Notes: generated from the letters alone by a model not told the origin. Shown: positions 18,470-27,611, counted from the stretch's first letter. The stretch is 64,000 nucleotides of DNA from Chryseobacterium sp. FH1 (GCF_000735135.1 NZ_JPLZ01000006.1:1-64000), one strand, 5' to 3'. Translations and numbers: made by a program.

Positions 18470-18880
18470 ATGATAAAGGCTGTAATCTTAAATTTTGTAT
18501 TTTTAATGTTTGTTACAACATTTTTTGTAGCAATGTTTTTAATCTATCCTCTTTTTGAAAATTACTTTACAAATAAATATTTTGATGTTACTATATTAGA
18601 AGATAGAGGTGCATTTGGTTTTGGGAGCTTCAAATTCAATTTTTTATTTATAGTAATATTTAATCTAATTGTTTCAATTATTACTATTTTAGTTTTATCA
18701 AAAATCAAAATTACAAATAGTAAATTATCTAAAATTACAGCGATTTTACTTAATCTTACGCTATTTGTTTGGATTAATTATCATATTACAGAATTTATTT
18801 TTTTTCCATTTGATCACATTTCTGTGCTTAATACAATTTTGATGATCACATTTTTTAGTATTTATTGGAGCTTTAGATAG
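18470..18880 (+). CDS. Small multipass membrane protein, unknown
   Basis: 136 residues with four hydrophobic segments (about 5-28, 57-82, 90-108 and 115-133). No family recognised. The start codon lies 2 bases after the holA stop, so it is probably translated from the holA transcript. It is clearly more AT-rich than holA and the following gene, and may be a recent insertion. Confidence 0.6.
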   Translation: MIKAVILNFVFLMFVTTFFVAMFLIYPLFENYFTNKYFDVTILEDRGAFGFGSFKFNFLFIVIFNLIVSIITILVLSKIKITNSKLSKITAILLNLTLFVWINYHITEFIFFPFDHISVLNTILMITFFSIYWSFR

Positions 18881-18924
18881 CGAACAAATTTTATTTAATA
18901 AGAAATAAAAGACAAAATACACAA

Positions 18925-19620
18925 ATGAAAGAAGAATTAATCGGTAACATCAAGCTGTTCGCAAAGATCAGCGGAAAAGCTTCCTTAGCTTGGATCAAAG
19001 TTGCGTTGATAGGCGCAATCATTATGATTGTCAATATTGTGATTGCCATTATTTTATTGGGTGACAACACTGGTGGTGGATTTCCGGCCTCGGCGCACGC
19101 GGGAATGTTGGGCGCCGTAATGGGATTTATATTGCTCTTTGTGGTCGAGTTTTGGACGGCGCTGCTTATGACTGTCGGGATTTTAGCGCCAATCCTTTTC
19201 ATTGTTTTGGCCAATAAAAATGCCATTGCTTCCGCCGTTTATAATGTCTGGAAATATAAGATTGCAGATTTTATCGAACCTAAAATTGATTTTTACATCG
19301 ACAAAATACTCCAGAAACAGCCTGGATTTTTGAAGAACATCACAGAATGGAGCGTTGTAAAAGTGAAGTTGCTAGACACCATCAACAATGATTCTCAGAC
19401 ACCCAAATTGCAGAAGAGAATCATCAAGTTCGTCCTCAAAAAAATCAAAATGGACGATGTTAATTTTAAAGATCCGAATACGAATCTGAGTACCATCTTA
19501 TCTCTTAAAATCAGACAATTCATAGAAGGATTTGCGGAGCCGGATCTGAAGCTGGTTTGGATTCTTGTTGGGATTGATATTGTGCTGATTATTTTGGCTT
19601 TTGTTTTCAATCATCAGTAA
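18925..19620 (+). CDS. Membrane protein of unknown function
   Basis: 231 residues. There are two or three N-terminal hydrophobic segments (about 24-45, 58-80 and 82-100), the first two with many Gly, Ala and Ile residues. A soluble middle (about 110-205) contains charged helices, and a final membrane helix spans about 211-228. No motif recognised. It follows the previous gene by 44 bases on the same strand and precedes trxB by 178 bases. Confidence 0.7.
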   Translation: MKEELIGNIKLFAKISGKASLAWIKVALIGAIIMIVNIVIAIILLGDNTGGGFPASAHAGMLGAVMGFILLFVVEFWTALLMTVGILAPILFIVLANKNAIASAVYNVWKYKIADFIEPKIDFYIDKILQKQPGFLKNITEWSVVKVKLLDTINNDSQTPKLQKRIIKFVLKKIKMDDVNFKDPNTNLSTILSLKIRQFIEGFAEPDLKLVWILVGIDIVLIILAFVFNHQ

Positions 19621-19798
19621 ATAAATATTATTCATCATTCATATATTTCAAATCGACAGTTTAGATAGGTTATGAATAATTAATTCCCGAAATTTGTGTT
19701 CGCTTTTTTCGCGTAAAGATTTATATTTGAAAACTTAAAATCGAGGAAAAAATCGATTCATAAATTAGTCTTAAGAATAAAATAATTTAATTATAAAA

Positions 19799-20770
19799 AT
19801 GGAAAACAATATCTTAGATTGTGTGATTGTAGGATCTGGACCAGCTGGTTTTACAGCAGCAATCTACGCTGCCAGAGCAAGTCTGAAACCGGAATTATTC
19901 ACAGGACTGGAGCCAGGAGGGCAGTTGACGACCACTACAGAAGTAGAGAATTTCCCAGGTTATCCAGACGGAATCACAGGTCCGGAAATGATGTTGCATT
20001 TACAAAAGCAAGCGGAACGTTTCGAGACTAAAGTTCATTACGAGATGATTTCCAAAGTGGAATTTTCCAAAGTAAGAGGCGGAATCCACAAATTGAGTAC
20101 AGGTTCTCGAGAGATTCTTGCAAAAAGTGTGATCATCTCCACTGGAGCAGCAGCAAAATATCTTGGTCTTGAGGACGAGAAAAAATATTCTGGTGGCGGT
20201 GTTTCTGCGTGTGCAACTTGCGACGGATTTTTCTACAGAGGAAAAGATGTTGTGGTGGTTGGCGCTGGAGATACTGCTGCGGAAGAAGCAACTTATCTAT
20301 CAAAAATCTGTAACAAAGTTACTTTGTTGGTTAGAAAAGACCACTTCCGAGCTTCAAAAGTAATGGTGGACAGAGTAATGACAACGCCAAACATCGAAGT
20401 GAAATACAACCACGAACTCATCGGAATCGAAGGCGAAAATTTCTTGGTAGAAAGAGCGAAGGTCGTAAATAATTTGACTGACGAAGTTTCTACGATCGAT
20501 GTTCACGGGATTTTCATCGCGATTGGTCATAAACCAAATACAGGAATCTTCAAAGGACAAATCGATTTGGACGAAAACGAATACATCATCACCGAAGGCA
20601 AATCTGCAAGAACCAATCTTCCAGGTGTTTTCGCAGCGGGTGATGTTCAGGATCATCACTACAGACAGGCGATCACAGCGGCTGGAAGCGGTTGTATGGC
20701 GGCAATGGATGCAGAGAAATATCTTGGTGAATTAGCTGGTGAAAACCATACTTGGGTGGAGCAAGACTAG
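19799..20770 (+). CDS. trxB: Thioredoxin-disulfide reductase
   Basis: FAD-dependent enzyme that passes electrons from NADPH to thioredoxin in the cytoplasm. 323 residues. The N-terminal FAD site is GSGPAGFTAA (12-21), the redox-active pair is C138 and C141 in CATC, the NADPH-binding site is VVGAGDTAAEEA, and the C-terminal FAD segment is GVFAAGDV. All are in the usual order and intact. It is monocistronic with a hairpin terminator just downstream. Confidence 0.96.
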   Translation: MENNILDCVIVGSGPAGFTAAIYAARASLKPELFTGLEPGGQLTTTTEVENFPGYPDGITGPEMMLHLQKQAERFETKVHYEMISKVEFSKVRGGIHKLSTGSREILAKSVIISTGAAAKYLGLEDEKKYSGGGVSACATCDGFFYRGKDVVVVGAGDTAAEEATYLSKICNKVTLLVRKDHFRASKVMVDRVMTTPNIEVKYNHELIGIEGENFLVERAKVVNNLTDEVSTIDVHGIFIAIGHKPNTGIFKGQIDLDENEYIITEGKSARTNLPGVFAAGDVQDHHYRQAITAAGSGCMAAMDAEKYLGELAGENHTWVEQD

Positions 20771-20796
20771 TTGATTAAAACATATTATAAAAATAA

Positions 20797-20825
20797 ATAC
20801 ACCGAGACTTTCTCGGTGTATTTCT
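20797..20825 (+). terminator. Intrinsic terminator of trxB
   Basis: ATACACCGAGA pairs with TCTCGGTGTAT around a 3-base loop and is followed by a short T-rich stretch. It lies between trxB and the convergent DUF1275 gene. Confidence 0.7.
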
Positions 20826-20875
20826 GTAAAAAAGAACTATTAAAAACTAATATATATTGAAGTGTTTTCTTAGAA

Positions 20876-21724
20876 TTAATCCTCGTTGAAGGCAAGTTTC
20901 GGTTTGGCTGTTGTTCGGCTCGTCGTCCTTTTTTCTTCCTTGTTATGGATTTTGTAGTACAAGAAGGCAATCAAGGTTGGCTTGTGATAGATCTTGTAAT
21001 ATCTGTATTCTGTTTGGAAATGTCGCAAGTTGATCTTGTAAAAATCATATCCAATAACAATTAACAAACAAAAGCTAATCACATAAAAAACTCTGAACTC
21101 CAGATTGTAATAAGTCAGTCCAGAGAATACAGCGCCTAAAACATAAGCGACCATAATGCTAGATAACAACTTGGCTCTGGCAATCAATTCGGGGTTTTTT
21201 CTGAATCTCTTCTGAGTAAACATCGAAACCAAAATACCTAAATCCGTGGTCGTTCCCGTAAGGTGCGTCGTCTTTACGGAGAAGTTGGAGATACTCGCTG
21301 TCAAACCATTTTGAAGACCAGTTGCGAACAACATCAGTGCAACCAGCATTTCTGTCTCTTGCAAAGTTTTCTCGTAATAAAACTGACCATAGATTCCAAC
21401 TGCCAAGAGACACAAGATCTCTAAAATGATCGGAAAGGCGTGTGCAAAATATTTACTCTTCTTGTTGAGGTTGATCACACTCATGTTGGCTACAAAACCT
21501 CCGAAGAAGAATAGGAAGATCCAGCCCGCTACGACACCAACCTGAGTCCAGTTTCCTTGGCTAATTTCCGCCGCCAAGATGGCGTAGTGTCCTGTTACGT
21601 TGGACGTAAAAGAAAGGAAAATCAATAGAGAAGCTATATTTATAGTTCCTGCTGTAAAAGCAGTCAGCGTCCCCAGTCTTATATTTTCTCCCAATGTCCT
21701 GCTGTTACTATAATTTCTTAACAT
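20876..21724 (-). CDS. DUF1275 (YoaK-family) membrane protein
   Basis: 282 residues with about six membrane segments. The family pattern is clear: an N-terminal GTLTAFTAGTINIASLL with TSNVTGHY, then the FVAN region, ATGLQNGLTA and the THLTGTTTDLG block. The C-terminal 40 residues are basic and cytoplasmic. Function of the family is unknown; it resembles transporters in topology. It lies 46 bases after the UspA-like gene on the same strand, so both are probably one transcript. Confidence 0.85.
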   Translation of the reverse strand: MLRNYSNSRTLGENIRLGTLTAFTAGTINIASLLIFLSFTSNVTGHYAILAAEISQGNWTQVGVVAGWIFLFFFGGFVANMSVINLNKKSKYFAHAFPIILEILCLLAVGIYGQFYYEKTLQETEMLVALMLFATGLQNGLTASISNFSVKTTHLTGTTTDLGILVSMFTQKRFRKNPELIARAKLLSSIMVAYVLGAVFSGLTYYNLEFRVFYVISFCLLIVIGYDFYKINLRHFQTEYRYYKIYHKPTLIAFLYYKIHNKEEKRTTSRTTAKPKLAFNED

Positions 21725-21770
21725 ATTACTTACTTTTTAATCTATTAACTTCTTTTTCATCATTCGGTTT

Positions 21771-22262
21771 TTATGAGAAAACCTGCGCCAGTCTGCCTTT
21801 TTCAGGCATGTAATCTACTGCTTCCATTACCACTTCTTGCGGTTGGATGTGTTTGTTTTTTTTGAGGTAAGTTGTAAGTTCAAATTGGTTTTTCTTAAGA
21901 CTCTTGCTTTTTGTAGAAGAATAGTAAGCCTCATCTATATTAAGTGCTTCCAAATAATGGTTGAAGGTTCTCTGGAAATTTCCTGTGAAAATATCGCAAG
22001 TCACTTTGTTGATCAGCTTAGAATATTTGTTGCAAATAATGCTGTACGCATCGCAGAAATCTTGAGATCTCACTTTGCAGATCATCGAATTTTTTGTGGT
22101 GAAAAGAAGCTCTCGGATAGAATCTCCCATATCATATCCAGAAACAAAAAGGATATTGTATTGATTCTCGTCACTTTGACTCTCTTTCTTTTTCAACACT
22201 TTCTTCAAGATGTCCAAAGATTCCAGTGAAAAGTCCGTAGCTATTAAAATGGTTTTGATCAT
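21771..22262 (-). CDS. Universal-stress-protein-like protein
   Basis: 163 residues. The N-terminus IKTILIATDFSLESLDIL matches the first strand and helix of the UspA fold. The ATP-binding GxxGxxxxS segment expected near the C-terminus is not visible, so it belongs to a divergent or non-ATP-binding group. It probably forms an operon with the DUF1275 gene. The family assignment rests on the N-terminal 20 residues. Confidence 0.5.
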   Translation of the reverse strand: MIKTILIATDFSLESLDILKKVLKKKESQSDENQYNILFVSGYDMGDSIRELLFTTKNSMICKVRSQDFCDAYSIICNKYSKLINKVTCDIFTGNFQRTFNHYLEALNIDEAYYSSTKSKSLKKNQFELTTYLKKNKHIQPQEVVMEAVDYMPEKGRLAQVFS

Positions 22263-22442
22263 AACTTTATAATTTTTGTGAGTTGTTGTTTTTTTGATAA
22301 TACAAAACTATACCCACCAAATTAGAAAGCCTTTGGAATTAAATTAAAATGTAATTAGAGAGATTAGAATGAGATTAGAATTTCTTCTCAGGAGCAAATT
22401 ATCAGAAATTTTTAGTCTGAGGCTCTTGAAGACTATATCAGA

Positions 22443-22560
22443 TTTGGGCAGCTATTCCGCCTGGAGTTTATCCTGAGCTTGTCGAAGGGCTCACAATCTT
22501 TTTTGCAGACGATTTCCTTTTAAATAGAACTTAATTCAAAGCAAAAAAGGATTTCCGCTC
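22443..22560. repeat. Dispersed intergenic repeat, copy 1
   Basis: The segment starts TTTGGGCAGCTATTCCGCC and contains AATCTTTTTTGCAGACGATTTC and AAAAAAGGATTTCCGCTC. A second copy is at 44402-44497. This copy is longer because a 20-odd base piece, TATCCTGAGCTTGTCGAAGG, is inserted after the first 20 bases. The rest of the 439-base gap 22263-22701 holds a GTCGGGCTGCGG segment (22615) and a decayed ATTCCGTAG repeat (22668-22693), and no gene. Confidence 0.7.
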
Positions 22561-22701
22561 AAACCTAACGGAGTGGTTCATCGCTTCAAATAAAAACAAT
22601 AAAAATTAAGAGATAAGTCGGGCTGCGGTTTCGTTAAAAGAACAACAGCCAATATAAAAACGAAATTTTCTCATTCCGTAGATTCCTGCGAAATAAAAGA
22701 A

Positions 22702-24096
22702 TCAATACGTCACAAAAATAGGAAAACTAATCTGAACCGTAGTTCCCACATTCTCCTTAGAATTGATAATCAACTCGCCACTGTGAATCCTGATAATATT
22801 CCTTGCCAACGGTAATCCGATTCCATAACCTTCGTAATTCTTCGTATTAGAAGCACGGAAAAACGGATCATAGATCTTATCAAATTCGGAGTCAGGAATA
22901 CCGATTCCATTATCTTTCACAATGATGTAAACGTGCGTATCTGTTGCGCCAAGTGAAACCTTCACCTGTTGGAAGTTGGAATATTTGCAAGCATTATTGA
23001 TGATATTTGCCATTGCAAGATGCAGAAGTTGCTCGTTTCCTTGGACTTTCAATTTCTTAGGATTGTCTGGCAACATACTGATGTCCATAAAAACATTATT
23101 ATTGGAATTGATTCTAGTTGCCGTTTCTATCACGTCCCAAAGCAGTTGATCCATCCGCACTTTGTCCATTTTCTGGATCTTTCCGTCAAAACCAGTTTGG
23201 GCAATCATTAGCAAAGCCTTGATTTTTTTATCGAGTTTTTCGGCTTCATTCAAAATGATCTGAAGCGTTTCCTGATAATGTTCTTCCGTTCTCTTCATCG
23301 AGAGTGCAACGTCAGCTTCTCCCATTATCGAAGTCAAAGGCGTGCGAAGTTCGTGCGAAACATTCCCGATCAAATGGTTTTGCGTTTCAAAAGAAGTCTC
23401 GATTCTGTTCAGCATTCCGTTGAAGGTTTCTACAAGTTCGTCCAATTCTTTATTCCCAGGTTGAGGTTCCAATCGGAGATGTAGATTTTCCGAGCTTATT
23501 TCTTTCACTTTATTCGTGATTTTAAGAATCGGTTTGAACAAAGTTTTTGATAAGTAAAACGAGAAAATCATCGAAAAGAACAAGGCTAAAATCATACAAG
23601 TGATCAAAGTTCTTTTGAGATAACCGAGATAATAAACCACATAATGATTCTTTGCAGAAGCAATGGCGATGTAATTTTTATCGTGCGATCGGAAACTTTG
23701 CCCGATGTAGTAATCCTCTTTGTCCTTATAGTTCGCTTCTCCATTTTTTACAATGTTTTTGAAGAAAGATTCTGGAATGTGAATTTGATGCGATATTTTT
23801 TTATAGTTGGAATCCGTCGGAATCTGAAAAACATAATCTTTCTCCATTGGAAGTTCCTCCGCCTGCGTCAGATTGTTGATTTTTGTGTTGACAGAATTTG
23901 ATATTTCCGATTTGCTTTTCTCGATTTGGACAATCGTGGTAGCGCGAATTTTCAGCAATTCATAAAAACGCTGGTGCGAAAAATTAACAATAGAAAAATA
24001 AACCAATCCACTGAAAAGAAGGATGACAACAGAAAAAACAAGCATCAAGAGAAGCATTGTCTTGGTTTGATTTGTATAAGAAAATTTACCTGTCAT
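22702..24096 (-). CDS. Two-component sensor histidine kinase
   Basis: 464 residues. Membrane helix 1 (about 13-35), a periplasmic sensor of about 120 residues, membrane helix 2 (about 163-183), a HAMP linker (about 184-235), a HisKA domain with the phosphorylated H248 in NVSHELRTPLTS, and a HATPase_c domain with NIINNACKYS, VKDNGIGIP and GYGIGLPLA (N, G1 and G2 boxes). All catalytic boxes are intact. It lies 3 bases after its response regulator on the same strand. The stimulus is unknown; the architecture is the CusS/ArlS class. Confidence 0.93.
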   Translation of the reverse strand: MTGKFSYTNQTKTMLLLMLVFSVVILLFSGLVYFSIVNFSHQRFYELLKIRATTIVQIEKSKSEISNSVNTKINNLTQAEELPMEKDYVFQIPTDSNYKKISHQIHIPESFFKNIVKNGEANYKDKEDYYIGQSFRSHDKNYIAIASAKNHYVVYYLGYLKRTLITCMILALFFSMIFSFYLSKTLFKPILKITNKVKEISSENLHLRLEPQPGNKELDELVETFNGMLNRIETSFETQNHLIGNVSHELRTPLTSIMGEADVALSMKRTEEHYQETLQIILNEAEKLDKKIKALLMIAQTGFDGKIQKMDKVRMDQLLWDVIETATRINSNNNVFMDISMLPDNPKKLKVQGNEQLLHLAMANIINNACKYSNFQQVKVSLGATDTHVYIIVKDNGIGIPDSEFDKIYDPFFRASNTKNYEGYGIGLPLARNIIRIHSGELIINSKENVGTTVQISFPIFVTY

Positions 24097-24099
24097 AGT

Positions 24100-24804
24100 T
24101 TAAGGTTTTTTCATAACGTAACCCATTCCAATAACCGTATGAATGATTTTGTTATCGTCTTGATTGTCCAGTTTTTTTCTGAGGTAATTCACGTAAACAT
24201 CTACCACATTGGTTCCCAGTTCATAATTCACGCCCCAGACCGCTTCCAGAATTTCGGATCTGGAAATTACTTTTTCCGGATTGTTGAGAAAGTAGAGTAG
24301 AAGCTTGTATTCTGTTGAGGTCAGGGAGATCTCTGTACCGTTTCTGGTTACTTTTTTTGTATAATCATTTACGCTAAGATCTGCGAAGTTATAGGTGTTT
24401 TCATCATTTTCGGCTTCGCTGTTTTCGTTGCCGTTGCTGTGTCCGCTTCTTCTGAGTAAGGATTTGATTCTTGCCACCAATTCTATAAATTTGAAAGGCT
24501 TCACCAAATAATCATCGCCACCGCTTTCCAATCCTAAAACGATATTTTCCGAAGAGTCCAAAGCTGTAAGGAAAAGAATGGGAACGGTTTTGTTTTTCTT
24601 TCGAATTTCTTTACAAACCTCCAAACCATTGATGTCTGGCAACATAATGTCAAGAATGATCATATCGAAATCATTGCTTTCCACCAGTTTGATTCCTGTA
24701 GAACCGTCAAATGCGACAGAGATCTCGTAGCCAAATTCCATAAGTCCCTTTTTGATAAAAGAAACAACGCTGGATTCATCTTCGATAAGAACGATTTTTT
24801 TCAT
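24100..24804 (-). CDS. OmpR/PhoB-family response regulator
   Basis: A receiver domain (phosphoacceptor D52 in ILDIMLP; conserved LVKPF lysine) and a C-terminal winged-helix DNA-binding domain (about 134-234, with LTSTEYKLLLYFL and DVYVNYLRKKLD). The frame is open 14 codons upstream, but the receiver starts at MKKIVLIEDE, so ATG 24804 is chosen, giving 234 residues. It is the first gene of the two-gene operon with the kinase at 22702-24096. Confidence 0.93.
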   Translation of the reverse strand: MKKIVLIEDESSVVSFIKKGLMEFGYEISVAFDGSTGIKLVESNDFDMIILDIMLPDINGLEVCKEIRKKNKTVPILFLTALDSSENIVLGLESGGDDYLVKPFKFIELVARIKSLLRRSGHSNGNENSEAENDENTYNFADLSVNDYTKKVTRNGTEISLTSTEYKLLLYFLNNPEKVISRSEILEAVWGVNYELGTNVVDVYVNYLRKKLDNQDDNKIIHTVIGMGYVMKKP

Positions 24805-24908
24805 AAAGTTTAATTCAGAATAAAAGTGGAATTTCAAAAATAACAATTTAAAATGTAAGTCTAATATGTAAAGTCAAATCTTACACTCAATTTTCATAAT
24901 TTAGCACA

Positions 24909-25274
24909 ATGAGAAATTTGGTTTATATTTTCTTGGGAGGCGGTTTTGGAAGTGTGATGAGGTTCTTAATCTCCAATTACACCCAGAAGTTATGGAACGT
25001 CAACGCATTTCCGATGGGAACCTTTGTCGTAAATATGACTGGTTGTTTTCTGATCGGATTGTTAACTGCATATTTCATCAAAATTGACAATTCGCTGAAG
25101 TATCTTTTGATTACCGGAATCTGTGGCGGTTACACCACATTTTCTACATTTTCTGCAGAAAACTTTTCGCTTTGGCAAAACGGCAACTACAATATTCTTA
25201 TTTTTTATGCTCTGTTGAGTCTTGTTTTAGGATTATTGATGGTTTTTGCAGGTTTTAATTTGATCAAAAATTAA
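24909..25274 (+). CDS. crcB: Fluoride exporter CrcB/Fluc
   Basis: 121 residues with four membrane helices, the normal size for a Fluc monomer that works as an antiparallel dimer to let fluoride out of the cell. Family motifs are GGGFGSVMRF near the N-terminus, GTFVVNMTGCFLIG in helix 2 and GGYTTFSTFSAE in the helix 3 break (residues lining the pore). No fluoride riboswitch is recognisable in the 100 bases upstream. It is divergent from the two-component operon. Confidence 0.92.
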   Translation: MRNLVYIFLGGGFGSVMRFLISNYTQKLWNVNAFPMGTFVVNMTGCFLIGLLTAYFIKIDNSLKYLLITGICGGYTTFSTFSAENFSLWQNGNYNILIFYALLSLVLGLLMVFAGFNLIKN

Positions 25275-25321
25275 TTTTTCCCTTTGATAACGAAAGAATT
25301 AAAACTTTTTCTCAAAAATTA

Positions 25322-25353
25322 TTTGGTCATAAAGCAAAAGCGTTTTATATTTG
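25322..25353 (+). promoter_or_regulatory. Promoter of tRNA-Ser
   Basis: TTTG at 25322-25325, a 20-base spacer and TATATTTG at 25346-25353. This is a full match to the Bacteroidetes -33/-7 promoter, 37 bases before the tRNA. Confidence 0.75.
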
Positions 25354-25389
25354 CACCACTGAAAACGAAGATATAATCTGAGTTTTTAA

Positions 25390-25474
25390 GGAGAGATGGC
25401 AGAGTGGTCGATTGCGATAGTCTTGAAAACTATTGACTGTAACAGGTCCGGGGGTTCGAATCCCTCTCTCTCCG
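25390..25474 (+). tRNA. tRNA-Ser (anticodon TGA)
   Basis: 85 bases. The acceptor arms GGAGAGA (25390-25396) and TCTCTCC (25467-25473) pair fully with discriminator G. The anticodon loop CTTGAAA reads TGA, a long variable arm follows as expected for serine, and the T loop GTTCGAATC is intact. CCA is not encoded. The AT-rich accessory block starts directly after it, making this a candidate integration site. Confidence 0.93.
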
Positions 25475-25477
25475 CAG

Positions 25478-25512
25478 AAAACCCCATAAACATAATGTTA
25501 ATGGGGTTTTTT
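25478..25512 (+). terminator. Terminator of tRNA-Ser
   Basis: AAAACCCCAT (25478-25487) pairs with ATGGGGTTTT (25501-25510) and runs into a T tract. Confidence 0.8.
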
Positions 25513-26072
25513 AATTTTAGGTGCTAAAATAGGTGCTAATAAAATAAGTTCTTAATGTTTCAATCATCTCAAAGGAACTATCATTACTATTTTATAGGTT
25601 ACTATTGTGTTTCTACACTGGTACTGGGTACCAAAAACATTAAACTCTAATTGATAATCAATCAATTAGAGTTTTGTTTTTATATAATTGTTCCCCAATT
25701 GTTCCCATACGAAGCAGATTACTACATTTAAGAATTATTATTGTATTGTATTGTACTTTAGTTTACACTAAATAAATATTCACTTTAAGTATTGATTTCC
25801 TCCAACTCCACTTAAAAAACTTCTCAAATAGTTATATTTATTTAACGGGATTAATTTTTCTAGGTACTACCAACGGATCTAATAGAACTAATGGTTTATT
25901 TTTCAATTATTTCTTAGAATACTTAATCTCATCGTAATTTTTTTAAAGTATATTAATATATCAGATAATTCAACATATATAATAATTTTAATTATATATA
26001 CCGTACTACATCATTAGTAAATAGTCGCATTTTTTATTTAACGAATACTTCTTTGATGATGAGAAAATGCTC
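25513..26072. other. AT-rich non-coding stretch at the left edge of accessory region A
   Basis: No credible gene in 560 bases. It contains a GGTGCTAA direct repeat (about 25521 and 25533) and a perfect 14-bp hairpin (25642-25655 with 25661-25674) followed by T residues, which looks like a rho-independent terminator with no gene before it. This could be decayed remains of an integrase or cargo gene next to the tRNA; no such gene can be read. Confidence 0.5.
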
Positions 26073-27002
26073 TCAATCATTCCCATAATCAAAATCTGGC
26101 TCATAATCATCTAACTCGAAATATTCTCTTGGCTCAAAAACTTCTTCTATTTTGTACTGACCACCAAGTTCAATTGCATCTAATTCTTGATGATTTACTA
26201 ATTCTAAATCACAACACAAACAGCTAAAATGGGTTGGCAAAATATTCATTTTTTGGGTTATCTCATATTCATTCGCCGTACCTTCCATAACTGAAATTAA
26301 TTTACCAGTCATAACACCATTATTGCCACACGAAGGGCAAGTCTCATCTTTCCTATAAACGCGGCTACCGAACCACTTATCTTTTTCCGAAATTGATATT
26401 TTTTCTTTCTGGCTCTCTATTGTGAGTAATGCGAAGTTTCTTCTATAAAGTGAAATTCTATCCCTTACTCTTTTTTCCAGATCTGCATCCCTTTCGGCAA
26501 TCATTTCTTCAGCTGCTTCTGCCTCATCATTACCCAAAAAATCTAATAGAGTTTTTTCTTGAAATTCCAATAAAATTTTTAAAGTTTTATAGTATTTTGA
26601 CAACCAAACTTTAGTAGGAAAATTATCAAAACCTAAATTCCCACTATGTAGTTCTTCATTTCGTTTAGTTGTAATCTCTTTACAAAATACTTTTTCACTA
26701 TCCGTAAAATTAGGAACAATCACTTCACATCTTTCTAAAACTGATTTTGTAGGAATCGAAATAGGTGTATATATTGGTTTCTTTTGAAATCCAAAAACGT
26801 AAAGAATATTTTCTCCTTCTCTCGGATCCGCCAGTAAAACAGGATGTATTTTAGCTAGAGAAGCTCTAGCAATAAATTCCAAAGCAATAGCAGCAAAAAA
26901 AGGAAACATTTCACTCTCTCTATCTTGTAAAAGTGCTTTGCTAATATAAACTTTACCTTTCAACCACAATTTTTCGTAAGTCCAAGCGCTATCAAAACTC
27001 AT
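26073..27002 (-). CDS. HEPN-like protein with C-terminal zinc ribbon
   Basis: 309 residues. The N-terminal helical part contains EFIARASLAK (about 42-51) and then KRNEELHSGN with the spacing R114-x4-H119, the R-x4-6-H signature of HEPN ribonucleases. A charged helical segment (155-205) leads to a zinc ribbon with C222 and C225 (CPSC) and C261 and C264 (CLCC). The C-terminus is very acidic. HEPN proteins are common RNA-cleaving effectors in defence and toxin systems. The gene overlaps the upstream oxygenase gene by 4 bases (26999-27002), so translation is coupled. It is last in the four-gene operon. Alternatively, it may be a DUF4145-like HEPN protein without nuclease activity. Confidence 0.65.
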   Translation of the reverse strand: MSFDSAWTYEKLWLKGKVYISKALLQDRESEMFPFFAAIALEFIARASLAKIHPVLLADPREGENILYVFGFQKKPIYTPISIPTKSVLERCEVIVPNFTDSEKVFCKEITTKRNEELHSGNLGFDNFPTKVWLSKYYKTLKILLEFQEKTLLDFLGNDEAEAAEEMIAERDADLEKRVRDRISLYRRNFALLTIESQKEKISISEKDKWFGSRVYRKDETCPSCGNNGVMTGKLISVMEGTANEYEITQKMNILPTHFSCLCCDLELVNHQELDAIELGGQYKIEEVFEPREYFELDDYEPDFDYGND

Positions 27003-27598
27003 AATATCATAATTCTTTGAAGGTTTCTAGAATTTATCTCATTGTCTTTCACTTCTGGTCGTGTGTGTAAATAATTCCAATTGTCAATCACAACTGTTTT
27101 ATTAATTTCCCAATTAATTTGTTCTTTTGGTAATGTTGAAATTAACTGTTCTAAATATATTGAATTGTCGTTTTTACTGTCAGCTGGTTGCATTATACAT
27201 TTATCGAATCTGAAAATTCGTTCATCCTCTGATAGAATTGAAGAATAAAAAGATAAATCCCTTGATTTAACTTTCCATACAGAATGCTTAAGTATTCGTT
27301 TATCAGTTGTAGTAATATCTTTTAAATTACATACTAGCGTTGGTGTTGGATTTGAAATGCCGTTGATGTACCTTAATAGAATAAATTTTGGTGGAATTTT
27401 AAAATATGCCCCATCAGTATGAAATGGAAATGCATTTGTTCCAAAATTAGCAGATATAGATTGCTTGTGTGCCTCTTCTTTCCGCACTGGAATTAAATTA
27501 TCAATCAAAAATCCATTTATTCTTGATGTAATAGGTTTTCCTAATTTGTAAGCAAGCTTTAAAAAATCTTCATCGCTTTTTATTGAAAGTTCTTCCAT
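26999..27598 (-). CDS. TauD/clavaminate-synthase-like Fe(II)/2-oxoglutarate oxygenase
   Basis: 199 residues, shorter than typical TauD proteins (about 280). The metal triad is visible: H60-x-D62 in FPFHTDGAYF and distal H178 in IDNWNYLHTRPEV, followed by R195 in RNLQRIMIL, the expected 2-oxoglutarate carboxylate ligand. This H-x-D...LH.R...R arrangement is that of TauD/TfdA enzymes, which hydroxylate small molecules. The substrate cannot be told. The gene lies 13 bases after the 220-residue protein gene and overlaps the HEPN gene, so it is part of the operon. An oxygenase in such a context is unusual. Confidence 0.7.
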   Translation of the reverse strand: MEELSIKSDEDFLKLAYKLGKPITSRINGFLIDNLIPVRKEEAHKQSISANFGTNAFPFHTDGAYFKIPPKFILLRYINGISNPTPTLVCNLKDITTTDKRILKHSVWKVKSRDLSFYSSILSEDERIFRFDKCIMQPADSKNDNSIYLEQLISTLPKEQINWEINKTVVIDNWNYLHTRPEVKDNEINSRNLQRIMIL

Positions 27599-27611
27599 TT
27601 TTTTTAAAATT

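Noticed and set aside
24880-24908. Fluoride riboswitch before crcB
   Set aside because: The short AT-rich leader has none of the conserved pseudoknot segments.
25513-25700. Integrase gene fragment after tRNA-Ser
   Set aside because: Short peptide-like stretches can be read but no conserved integrase motif (R...HxxR...Y) is present.
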